A program made the translations under genes and the position numbers. DNA of 52,807 bases, from positions 1 to 52,807 of the forward strand of contig JAUXWC010000330.1 of assembly GCA_030685025.1 (NCBI GenBank), given 5' to 3'. This document shows positions 46,801-52,807 of the stretch, one piece after another (within the stretch, counting starts at the first letter, position 1; each line of letters begins with the position of its first letter). Under the pieces are notes generated by a model. The model was not told where the DNA came from, made no database searches, and saw only the letters and a list, made by a program, of their open reading frames with translations. This stretch comes from Rhodoferax sp. (GTDB lineage: Bacteria; Pseudomonadota; Gammaproteobacteria; Burkholderiales; Burkholderiaceae_C).

Positions 46801-47095
46801 TCAAAACTCCAATTGACGAACGAGTGAATCGTGAAGCCGCCGGATTGCGACCCCACCAGCTGCCCGACTGGGGTGACCAGCCGGCGCCGTAGCGCACGTG
46901 ATTTGTCAACCGGCAATGTTCCCGGGCTCGTGGCCCGAAGGACGGAGTACTCACATGCGCTATGAAAGTTTCGCACCCGCGTGGACTTTTTGTACTCCGA
47001 GCTAACCCGCGCGGATTAACCCGCAAGTGTTAACCCGCAATGCGACAACGGAATTTCACTGCCCCACTGACTGGGATGCACTAGTGTCCGCGCCG
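46801..47095. other. Noncoding leader region upstream of the subtilase gene
   Basis: This 295-bp stretch between the protease start and repeat copy B has no convincing gene. It should contain the protease promoter on the minus strand. It holds three evenly spaced GCGGGTTA elements (47004-47038) and a hairpin-like CCCGGGCTCGTGGCCCG near 46921. Confidence 0.6.
47004..47038 (-). promoter_or_regulatory. Three GCGGGTTA iterons with 14-bp period
   Basis: AACCCGC occurs at 47004-47010, 47018-47024 and 47032-47038, each start 14 bp after the last and each preceded by T or CT. Regular spacing of identical heptamers upstream of a gene suggests a multimeric regulator-binding site. It is about 200 bp upstream of the protease start. 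Confidence 0.4.
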
Positions 47096-47243
47096 ATTGG
47101 CATCAGATTGCCAACCTACCGCCGGGCGCGCCCAAACGGGTGCAGGGATCGGCGCCCGGTGGGGCGTCATCTAGCGCACGCGCTCACGAATGAGACGATC
47201 AGCGGCGCAGACTGACCCTCGAGCGCGGCGCGCTCTGGTTGGA
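47096..47243 (+). repeat. 148-bp direct repeat, copy B (original position)
   Basis: The same 148 bp as at 44725-44872. Here it is continuous with the full amidotransferase gene, so this copy is presumably the source. The two copies start 2371 bp apart and enclose the protease gene, its terminator and the intron fragment. Confidence 0.95.
47109..47169 (-). other. Degenerate attC-like site after the amidotransferase gene
   Basis: The minus strand shows an imperfect palindrome: ACCGGGCGC pairs with GCGCCCGGCGGT around an unpaired C, and the ends GTTGGCA and TGACGCCCC are partly complementary. The core GTTGGCA fits GTTRRRY at five of seven positions. The gene's stop codon lies inside the site. 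A duplicate lies at 44738-44798. Confidence 0.45.
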
Positions 47244-47871
47244 ACAGAGTGGCAACGAAGAACGGATGATCATCCAGTTCCACCGCCCGTACTTCGCCCG
47301 TTTCATCATCGGCGGCGGCTCGAAGTGGGCCGGCAACAAGTGCGGCCTGGAACTCGGGGTTTAGCCCATAGCGGCATCGATACCCTTCTCTGGTCTCGTT
47401 GACACCGTAAGCCGACGCGATGCGAGTGCCGGGGAACAGCCGAACCGAGCTTGTAGTTTCGACCAGCGCGCACTCAAGTGCCGAAATGACCACGCGAGCC
47501 GCACCTGGTGCCGTTTCCGCATGCTCTGCATCTGCCCATCCCAAGACGTTCCGCGCGTACTCAACTATGGCGTGCTGAAACCCGCCGCATGTGCCAAGGA
47601 ACGGGATGGCACGCTCGCGGGCGTGGCGAATGGAGAGCAATGCACCGTCCATGCTTCGATACGGACTGCCCGGAACGCACCACAGGCCATCGAACTGAGA
47701 GATGCGAGAGATGCCTGCGATTGGAGTCACCTGTTCCGTGGGAACCCACTCGTGACCGACTTCAATGTGCAACGCATCTGCTGCAAGTTGCAGGGCAAGT
47801 GGAATGGCTTGGTGTGCTGGGACAGATTGGTCGCGATCACCAATCAGGCCGACCGTAATGTTCTTTCGCAT
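47167..47871 (-). CDS. CTP-synthase-C-terminal-related class I glutamine amidotransferase-like protein
   Basis: A 234-residue stand-alone GATase-like protein. FLGTCGGFQHA carries the nucleophile-equivalent Cys95, and FDGLWCVPGSPYRSMDG is the region typical of CTP-synthase glutaminase domains. At the position of the catalytic His-Pro-Glu, this protein reads FQPE (Q211-P212-E213), so the usual triad His is missing. I recall the same substitution in this CTP-synthase-related family, suggesting chemistry other than ordinary glutaminolysis. The gene begins ~20 bp after the attC site at 47894, with GTAGGGAG before the ATG, and its end lies in the next attC-like site. This is the classic geometry of a cassette gene. 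Confidence 0.85.
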   Translation of the reverse strand: MRKNITVGLIGDRDQSVPAHQAIPLALQLAADALHIEVGHEWVPTEQVTPIAGISRISQFDGLWCVPGSPYRSMDGALLSIRHARERAIPFLGTCGGFQHAIVEYARNVLGWADAEHAETAPGAARVVISALECALVETTSSVRLFPGTRIASAYGVNETREGYRCRYGLNPEFQAALVAGPLRAAADDETGEVRAVELDDHPFFVATLFQPERAALEGQSAPLIVSFVSACAR

Positions 47872-47893
47872 GGCTCCCTACTTTCCTGATTGC

Positions 47894-47951
47894 GCCCAAC
47901 ACTGCTGCCAAGCGGCCTGCCGTTGCGGGTGGCTTGAGCAGTGGGTTGGCC
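47894..47951 (-). other. Integron attC recombination site
   Basis: A 58-bp imperfect palindrome. On the minus strand the right core is GTTGGGC, a full match to GTTRRRY. The left arm CCACTGCTCAAGC pairs with GCTTGGCAGCAGTG with an extra unpaired base, the asymmetric feature integrases use to choose the strand. The next gene starts about 20 bp past the core. The length matches classic short attC (59-bp element) sites. Confidence 0.75.
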
Positions 47952-47993
47952 GCGCTCGCCGTGCTTCTGACTTTGGCCATGGCCTGCCCATGG

Positions 47994-48344
47994 CTATGAC
48001 CCACTGACAAACCAGACCTTGCTGATGCCAGCGGGCGTGACCTCGTAGATGGCTGCCACTTCCAGCGGAGCGCCAGGAACGCCAGTGACGTACTCTTGGT
48101 CTATGACCTTGTTGCCGAAGACCATTCGGCTGACAAGCTCTGCGTGCAGTTCAGGCAGATTGAATCGATTCTTGGAGTAGTGCTCTGCCAGGTCTTGTTT
48201 GCCCCGCATGATTGGCTCCGTACCGGGCAACCTGAATACAACCACGTCGTCCGTGTACTCGCCAATGAATCGCTCAAGGTCGCGGGCGTTGTAGGCGTCG
48301 AGTTGCCTTTGTGCGAAAGCTGCCGGATCAAAGGGCTTGGACAT
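47994..48344 (-). CDS. NTF2-like (SnoaL-type) cassette protein
   Basis: A 116-residue cone-shaped NTF2-fold protein. QRQLDAYNARDLERFIGEYTDDVVVF, MRGKQDLAEHYSKNRFNLPELHAEL and IYEVTPAGISKVWFV match the SnoaL/nuclear transport factor 2 superfamily. The ATG at 48342-48344 is preferred; an upstream ATG at 48420-48422 would read through the attC site. The whole ~487-bp interval between the two attC cores carries just this gene, as expected of a mobile cassette. No obvious promoter or ribosome-binding site. Ligand or catalytic role unknown. Confidence 0.85.
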   Translation of the reverse strand: MSKPFDPAAFAQRQLDAYNARDLERFIGEYTDDVVVFRLPGTEPIMRGKQDLAEHYSKNRFNLPELHAELVSRMVFGNKVIDQEYVTGVPGAPLEVAAIYEVTPAGISKVWFVSGS

Positions 48345-48380
48345 TTTGTGCAGAGCGTACAGATAAGTGTGTTTTGCGCA

Positions 48381-48445
48381 GCCTAACGAAGCTGTGCAAA
48401 AACCCCATTCCGACCAGCCCACGGTACGGCACCAAGGCGTTGCGA
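48381..48445 (-). other. Integron attC recombination site
   Basis: On the minus strand the right core GTTAGGC (48387-48381) matches GTTRRRY exactly. The partner end TCGCAAC is a weaker RYYYAAC. The arms GTGC…GCAC and CAACG…CGTT pair, leaving a spacer of about 30 nt. It lies 37 bp upstream of the NTF2-like start and would be the attC of a preceding cassette that is now replaced by a transposase remnant. Confidence 0.6.
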
Positions 48446-48446
48446 A

Positions 48447-48671
48447 TCAGGAATCGAGGTTGTGCGTTTCATCCCACCAGTGTCCCCCATTTCTGCCTCG
48501 GTTCGACCAAGACGCGCTTGTACCCTGCCTCACGGGCCGTTTTGGGCCTGCACACCGCGTCCACTGGGCACAACCATGGTGCGCCAGCCTATCGATGTTG
48601 TGCACCAGGCAGTACAGGCCCCACTGCGCATTGACTTTCGTCTTGCCGCGCAGCGAAAAGCAGTTCAAACG
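48447..48671 (-). mobile_element. C-terminal remnant of a DDE transposase (IS1182-like)
   Basis: The frame includes FSLRGKTKVNAQWGLYCLVH and NIDRLAHHG, which resembles the extreme C-terminus of IS1182-type DDE transposases. No upstream catalytic part is present, and no terminal inverted repeat was recognised. The last ~35 codons look unrelated. It borders the cassette array, so an IS insertion followed by deletion may have removed the rest of the array. Confidence 0.55.
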
Positions 48672-48973
48672 CTGCATCAGCTCGACAGCCGGGTTGCACT
48701 TGCTTCGAGCCGGTTGGCGGGATCAGGCCGACGTGGCACTGCGCGCTGCGGCTGTCCCCCGGCCTGCGGCCTCCTCCTTGATGCCTCCGCACGCAGCACC
48801 CCATCGCCCCGATCTTGCGGGCGTGCTGGGGATTCCACCAAGGCAACCTCCACCGTTCGTCGTGGAGCCACCCAGCCCGGCGCCCTCGGCCCCGCCAAGA
48901 CCTTGGTACCTGACTTGTGTCAGTGGCTGCCATTGCTACAGTGTGTGCCCCAAAGAGCTCCGCAAATCCGACC
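48672..48973. other. Noncoding interval, no gene recognised
   Basis: About 300 bp between the transposase fragment and the dehalogenase stop. Open frames cross it but show no recognisable domain. A GC-rich purine tract (GGAGGAGGCCGCAGGCCGGGGG on the minus strand, split here by a palindromic GGCCGCAGGCC) is the only notable structure. Confidence 0.5.
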
Positions 48974-49882
48974 TCAATCCGCCCGACCAAAAAACCCGCA
49001 CAACACCTGCGCCGTCTGCTCGGGCAGCTCTTCGGGGATGAAGTGCCCGGCCGGCATGGCCTGGCCCGTGACTCGCCCGGCACACTGGGCTTGCCACAAC
49101 GCCAGCGGGTCGAACAGCCGATGCACCACGCCGCGCTCGCCCCACAGCACCAGCAGGTCGCACTGGATCTTGTCGCCGTTCGCACGGCTGGCGCGGTCGT
49201 GCGCCAGGTCGATGCCGGCGCTGGCCCGGTAGTCCTCGCAGACGCTGTGTACGGTGGCCGGGTTGCCAAAGCAGCGCTCGTATTCGGCCAGCGCGGCAGG
49301 TTCGATGTGGCCCAGGCCGCCAGCACCCCAGCCGCCCAGCTTGGCGTGCAGGTAGGCCATGGCGTTGCCGTTGATCATGTCTTCTGGCAGGGGTGTGGGC
49401 TGGATCAGGTGAAACCAGTGGTAGTAGGCCTTGGCAAACTCAAAGTTGGTGGCGTCATACATGTCCAGGGTGGGCGCGATGTCGATCACGCAGAGCTGCT
49501 TGACGCGCTTTGGGAAGTCGGTGGCCAGCCGGTGCGCCACGCGGGCGCCGCGGTCGTGTCCGCACAGGTCAAATTCGTCCACCCCCAGGGCATCCATCAG
49601 CGCCACCATGTCTTGCGCCATCGCGCGCTTGCTGTAGTTGCCGTGGTCGGGCAGGCCCGGTGGTTTGGACGAGTCGCCATAACCACGCAAATCGGGCATC
49701 ACCAAATAGAAGTCGCGCTCCAACTGGCGTGCCACGCGCTGCCACATCCCATGGGTTTGCGGGAAGCCGTGCAACAGCAACAGGGCCGGACGGATGCCGG
49801 GCAGACCGGGCGAGACCCGCGCGAAGAGGCTGACGCCGTTGACCTCGACATGGCGAACCTCAAAGCCATCAAACCAGTGCAT
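48974..49882 (-). CDS. Haloacetate dehalogenase-type alpha/beta-hydrolase
   Basis: A 302-residue hydrolase predicted to cleave the carbon-halogen bond of haloacetates. D110 in GHDRGARVAHRL is the nucleophile and H280 in PAGHFIPEE the general base, with D134 as the third triad member. R111 and R114 bind the carboxylate. H155-W156 in YYHWFHLIQP, and probably Y218, form the halide pocket. These numbers coincide almost exactly with the fluoroacetate dehalogenase of Rhodopseudomonas palustris as I know it. An epoxide hydrolase is less likely given the HW pair. The gene follows an NTF2-like gene by 13 bp. No halide exporter is in the window. Confidence 0.88.
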   Translation of the reverse strand: MHWFDGFEVRHVEVNGVSLFARVSPGLPGIRPALLLLHGFPQTHGMWQRVARQLERDFYLVMPDLRGYGDSSKPPGLPDHGNYSKRAMAQDMVALMDALGVDEFDLCGHDRGARVAHRLATDFPKRVKQLCVIDIAPTLDMYDATNFEFAKAYYHWFHLIQPTPLPEDMINGNAMAYLHAKLGGWGAGGLGHIEPAALAEYERCFGNPATVHSVCEDYRASAGIDLAHDRASRANGDKIQCDLLVLWGERGVVHRLFDPLALWQAQCAGRVTGQAMPAGHFIPEELPEQTAQVLCGFFGRAD

Positions 49883-49895
49883 GGCGATCTCCCGC

Positions 49896-50378
49896 CTACT
49901 TGGCGAGGAACTTGCGCAAGTTGGCCAGCGCCTGCGCGCGCACTTTGTTGCGCAGAAACGGCGTCCAACCCAGCAGCAAACCAGGTGTGCCCAGCGCCTG
50001 GCGTGACCAACTCCAGAAGTTGAAGCGGTCGCGGTGCCGGGTGATCAGGCCTTGCGGGTTGAAGCTGAACACCCCATTGATGTGATTGAGCACCATGCGG
50101 CCGGTGGCGCCGAAGCGGTAGTGCGCATCCCAGTGCGCCTGGCCTTGGGCTGCGTCGGCCTTGATCGCGCTGAACTCCAGCTTCCAGACATCGCGGCCCT
50201 TGGCGCGGGTGGCCTCGCACAGCATGCGCCACATGCCCATCACCTCGGCCTTGCCGCGCAGGCTGAACACCTCGTCGTCAAACGCCACGTCGTCGGCGTA
50301 GCAAGTGGCCATGGTGTCGGGGTCGAGTGCGGCAAAGGCGGTATAGAACTTGGTCAGGGTCTGGGCGTTGGGGTGCAT
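49896..50378 (-). CDS. NTF2-like (SnoaL-type) protein
   Basis: A 160-residue NTF2-fold protein. MHPNAQTLTKFYTAFAALDP, YADDVAFDDEVFSLRG and GVFSFNPQGLITRHRDRFNFW are typical of the superfamily. The C-terminal ~35 residues (WTPFLRNKVRAQALANLRKF) form an added helix. It lies 13 bp upstream of the dehalogenase gene on the same strand, so the two are probably cotranscribed. It is not closely similar to the cassette NTF2-like protein at 47994. Confidence 0.88.
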   Translation of the reverse strand: MHPNAQTLTKFYTAFAALDPDTMATCYADDVAFDDEVFSLRGKAEVMGMWRMLCEATRAKGRDVWKLEFSAIKADAAQGQAHWDAHYRFGATGRMVLNHINGVFSFNPQGLITRHRDRFNFWSWSRQALGTPGLLLGWTPFLRNKVRAQALANLRKFLAK

Positions 50379-50421
50379 GGTGGTGCCGCAAAGTCAAGGT
50401 TGCCAAGCGTAAGCCAATTCC

Positions 50422-51321
50422 TCAAATAACGTGCGGCAGGGCTTCGGCCAGAAAGTCGTACACCGCGCGGATGCGCCGGTTGGTGCGGATCTCGCGGTGC
50501 ACCGCCAGCCACATGGGAAGCGGTGGGATCGGCAACAGGCCCGGCAGCACCCGCACCACCTCGGGATCGGAGCGTGCCATGTAGTCGGCGCAAAAGCCCA
50601 CCCCGAGGCCGGCGCGCACTGCTTGCCACTGCACGATGAAATCGTCGCTGCGCAGGGCGAAGGCGTCTCGACCCACTGGGTAGCCCATGGCTTCGAAGCC
50701 TTGCTGGATCGTTTGATCGGTGTCACCACCAATCAGATCGTGTTGCAGCAGATCGGTCGGCTGGCGCAAGGGGCCACGGCGTGCCAGGTAGGTCCTGTGG
50801 GCGTAGGCGCCTAGGCCCACGTCGCCGATTTTTCGGGCCACCAGGGTGGCTTGGTCGGGACGCACCATGCGTACTGCAATGTCGGCCTCGCGGCGCAGCA
50901 GGTTGCTGACCTGGTTGCTCGATATCAGTTCCACCTGGATATCGGGCAGCACCTGACGCATGCTGGCTAGCAAGGGCGGCATGAGTTGCACGGCTACCGG
51001 CACGCTGGCGGTGATGCGTACCGTGCCGTTGGCCTGGGTTTGCGCGCCCGACAAGGTCTGCGCCAATTGCAGGGCGCCAGTCTCCATGTCGCGCGCCGCC
51101 TGCGACAGTTTGAGCGCGGTGGCGGTGGGCACCAGGCCACGGCCTGTGCGCTCAAACAGCACCGCGCCGAGTTGACTCTCCAGTTCGGCAATGTGCCGCC
51201 CCACCGTGGGTTGACTCATTCGCAGGGTGCGCGCGGCACCCAGCAGGCTGCCCTGGTCCAGCGCAGCCAGGAACGAGCGCACCAGGCTCCAGTCAAAGCC
51301 CGGTCGGAGCAGCGCTTTCAT
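50422..51321 (-). CDS. LysR-family transcriptional regulator
   Basis: A 299-residue regulator. The winged HTH includes WSLVRSFLAALDQGSLLGAA, RTLRMSQPTVGRHIAELE and LFERTGRGLVPTATA; the effector domain follows. The ATG at 51319-51321 fits the family start; an in-frame ATG 45 bp upstream lies in the divergent promoter. It is transcribed toward the dehalogenase pair and away from the SDR gene at 51432, the usual setting for a LysR protein controlling a divergent target. Confidence 0.92.
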   Translation of the reverse strand: MKALLRPGFDWSLVRSFLAALDQGSLLGAARTLRMSQPTVGRHIAELESQLGAVLFERTGRGLVPTATALKLSQAARDMETGALQLAQTLSGAQTQANGTVRITASVPVAVQLMPPLLASMRQVLPDIQVELISSNQVSNLLRREADIAVRMVRPDQATLVARKIGDVGLGAYAHRTYLARRGPLRQPTDLLQHDLIGGDTDQTIQQGFEAMGYPVGRDAFALRSDDFIVQWQAVRAGLGVGFCADYMARSDPEVVRVLPGLLPIPPLPMWLAVHREIRTNRRIRAVYDFLAEALPHVI

Positions 51322-51329
51322 CGTTCGAT

Positions 51330-51358
51330 ATTCATAAGTGCATGTCTGGTATGAGAAT
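51330..51358. promoter_or_regulatory. Candidate LysR-binding inverted repeat
   Basis: ATTCATA (51330-51336) and TATGAGAAT (51350-51358) are imperfect inverted arms around 13 bp. This layout resembles LysR boxes and lies in the 110-bp gap between the regulator and the SDR gene. Confidence 0.4.
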
Positions 51359-51431
51359 TTATGCAATTGTGTAGCAAGTTATTTGTTTTCACAATCACGC
51401 CATCAATCACTTCTCAACCACTTAGGAAATC

Positions 51432-52427
51432 ATGCAAGCAACCGTTTTGATTCTGGGCGCCCGTGGCCGTTTTGGCCTGGCCGCCGCCCGAGCCTTTGGC
51501 GCCGCCGGTTGGCGCGTGCTGGGGCACACTCGTCCGGGTGCCAGCCAGCCCGCCGAGGCCGGCATCGAGTGGCTTGGCATCGATCTGCGGGACACGCAGG
51601 CACTGGCCGCCGCCGCGCAGGGTGCGACGGTTGTGGTGCACGCGCTCAACCCGGCCTACACCAACCAGGCCTGGCGCGAGCAGGTGGCACCCATGACGGA
51701 CGCGGCGATTCGCCTGGCCCACACGCTGGCGGCCACGCTGATGGTGCCGGGCAACGTCTACAACTTCGGCGCCGCCATGCCCGCCGTGCTGAGCGAAGGC
51801 ACACCGCAAATGGCGCAAACCGTCAAAGGCCGGGTTCGTATTGCCATGGAGGCCCAGCTACAGGCTTCGGGCGTGCGCGTGGTGGTGATTCGTGCCGGCA
51901 ACTTCTTCGGGGCAGGGCGCGGTACCTGGTTCGACGCCGTCAACGTGAAAGACTTGAAGAAGGGCTGGTTCACCCATGCCGGGAGTCGCGAGTTGGCCAC
52001 CGCCTGGGCCTACCTGCCCGACCTGGCGCGTTGTTTCTTGGCGGTGGCACAGCAGCGCGAGCAGTTGCGACCGTTCGAAGTGCTCCACTTTGCTGGCCAC
52101 ACCCTCAGCGCGCAGCAGTGGCTGGACGCCCTGGACCCGCTGGCGCGCGCGCAGGGTTGGGTCAAACCCGGTGCCCACTTGAAATTGCGTGCCTTGCCTT
52201 GGCCGGTGATACGGATCGGCGCCTGGTTCATGCCGGCCTGGGCCGCGTTGTTGGAACTGCGTTATCTGTGGGACACGCCGCATCGGCTGACCAATGACAA
52301 ACTCACGGCACTGATCGGCCCCGAGCCGCACACACCCTTGCCCCTGGCAGCGCGACAGGCTCTGGCCGACCTGGGTTTGTTGGCGAGCGCGCCGCGGCGT
52401 GGGCGCGCCCCGGCCATGGCCGGGTGA
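51432..52427 (+). CDS. NAD(P)-dependent epimerase/dehydratase-like (extended SDR) protein
   Basis: A 331-residue Rossmann-fold protein. VLILGARGRFGLAAARAFGA (6-25) is the dinucleotide-binding loop with GxxGxxG spacing. The later VVHALNP and RAGNFFGAGRGTWFD segments fit atypical extended SDRs. The usual YxxxK is not clear, so it may be a non-canonical or NmrA-like redox sensor. AGGAAATC precedes the ATG. Divergent from the LysR gene and followed after 35 bp by the truncated Tat-exported gene, possibly one operon. Confidence 0.85.
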   Translation: MQATVLILGARGRFGLAAARAFGAAGWRVLGHTRPGASQPAEAGIEWLGIDLRDTQALAAAAQGATVVVHALNPAYTNQAWREQVAPMTDAAIRLAHTLAATLMVPGNVYNFGAAMPAVLSEGTPQMAQTVKGRVRIAMEAQLQASGVRVVVIRAGNFFGAGRGTWFDAVNVKDLKKGWFTHAGSRELATAWAYLPDLARCFLAVAQQREQLRPFEVLHFAGHTLSAQQWLDALDPLARAQGWVKPGAHLKLRALPWPVIRIGAWFMPAWAALLELRYLWDTPHRLTNDKLTALIGPEPHTPLPLAARQALADLGLLASAPRRGRAPAMAG

Positions 52428-52462
52428 TCGGCGCAACGGTTCGTACACTGGAAAGGATCACT

Positions 52463-52807
52463 ATGCAACGCAGAAGTTTTATCCGCATCGCGGGCGGTGG
52501 CGTCGTCGCCGCCGCCACGCTGGGCACTGCTGGCCTCACAGGCTGCTCGGCCGACATGCCCACAGCGGCGATTGAGGCGTGGCAGGGGCCGGGTGCGGAC
52601 CTTGCTGCGGCCAGCGACCCGCGCCGTTGGCTGCTGAGCTACGCGATTTTGGCGCCGCATTCGCACAACCTGCAGTCGTGGCTGGTTGATTTGGGCACGC
52701 CCGGCGAGATGGTGCTGAGCTGCGACGCCAAGCGCCTGCTGCCGCAAACCGACCCGCTGTCGCGTCAGATCATGATGAGCCACGGCACCTTCCTTGAAAT
52801 GCTCGAC
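52463..52807 (+). CDS. Tat-exported nitroreductase-like protein, truncated at window end
   Basis: The visible 115 residues start MQRRSFIRIAGGG, a twin-arginine signal followed by a hydrophobic stretch and a lipobox-like GLTGC, so a Tat-exported lipoprotein is likely. The mature part has WLLSYAILAPHSHNLQSWLVD, matching the FMN-contacting start of Acg/nitroreductase-like proteins. AAAGGA lies 6 bp upstream. No stop is seen before the window ends. Activity unknown. Confidence 0.78.
   Translation, partial: MQRRSFIRIAGGGVVAAATLGTAGLTGCSADMPTAAIEAWQGPGADLAAASDPRRWLLSYAILAPHSHNLQSWLVDLGTPGEMVLSCDAKRLLPQTDPLSRQIMMSHGTFLEMLD

Noticed and set aside
46915-46980. CCCGGGCTCGTGGCCCG structure in the protease leader as a possible attC or intron 3' end
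   Set aside because: No GTTRRRY/RYYYAAC pair and no domain V-like hairpin are present, so it was not counted as part of the array or intron.

Overview
The window looks like a chromosomal segment of a GC-rich Burkholderiales bacterium, most likely Comamonadaceae (Rhodoferax/Polaromonas-like). This rests on the gene orders argS–SPOR protein–dsbA and lptA–lptB–rpoN, the codon use, and dispersed repeats of a kind I associate with that family. No rRNA, tRNA or CRISPR array was seen.

Layout. 1–2.3 kb: a truncated acyl-CoA transferase, a small tautomerase and a class II glutamine amidotransferase. 2.35–3.2 kb: a decaying Phd-type antitoxin/nucleotidyltransferase pair invaded by hairpin repeats. 3.25–20.9 kb: envelope and transport genes: an RND efflux pair, gshB, a TonB-dependent receptor, a PQQ sugar dehydrogenase-like lipoprotein, kup, an M14 peptidase, a LysR regulator, and a glycolipid-decoration set (ChbG-like deacetylase, ArnT-like transferase, GtrA flippase, GT2), then PsiF. 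21–33.3 kb: core genes (argS, SPOR, dsbA, a large PAS/GGDEF/EAL protein, lptA, lptB, rpoN, a THUMP RNA methyltransferase and a PIN protein).

33.4–38.5 kb: an operon that looks like a broken type III-like restriction-modification island. It has a restriction subunit split by a one-base frameshift, an AlbA_2 (Schlafen-type) protein, a ParA-like ATPase, and only the N-terminal stub of what I take to be the methyltransferase. 38.6–44.1 kb: housekeeping or hypothetical genes (secreted protein, FMN-binding glutamate-synthase-like protein, DUF427, lipoprotein hydrolase, phosphoesterase, SEC-C protein).

44.2–48.4 kb is the most unusual part. It reads as an integrase-less integron cassette array (CALIN type) with all cassettes on the minus strand: NTF2-like gene, CTP-synthase-related amidotransferase and brnT/brnA, separated by attC-like sites. 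A subtilisin-like protease gene with its own terminator lies inside the array, flanked by 148-bp direct repeats that duplicate the end of the amidotransferase cassette. Right after the protease terminator is what appears to be the first ~60 nt of a group IIC intron. A transposase remnant borders the array at 48.4–48.7 kb. 49–52.8 kb: a haloacetate-dehalogenase-type hydrolase with an NTF2-like partner, a LysR regulator divergent from an SDR protein, and a truncated Tat-exported nitroreductase-like gene.

A hairpin repeat family (six copies, all left of 24.3 kb) shows compensatory stem changes and supplies a stop codon (argS) and probably a ribosome-binding site (tautomerase).
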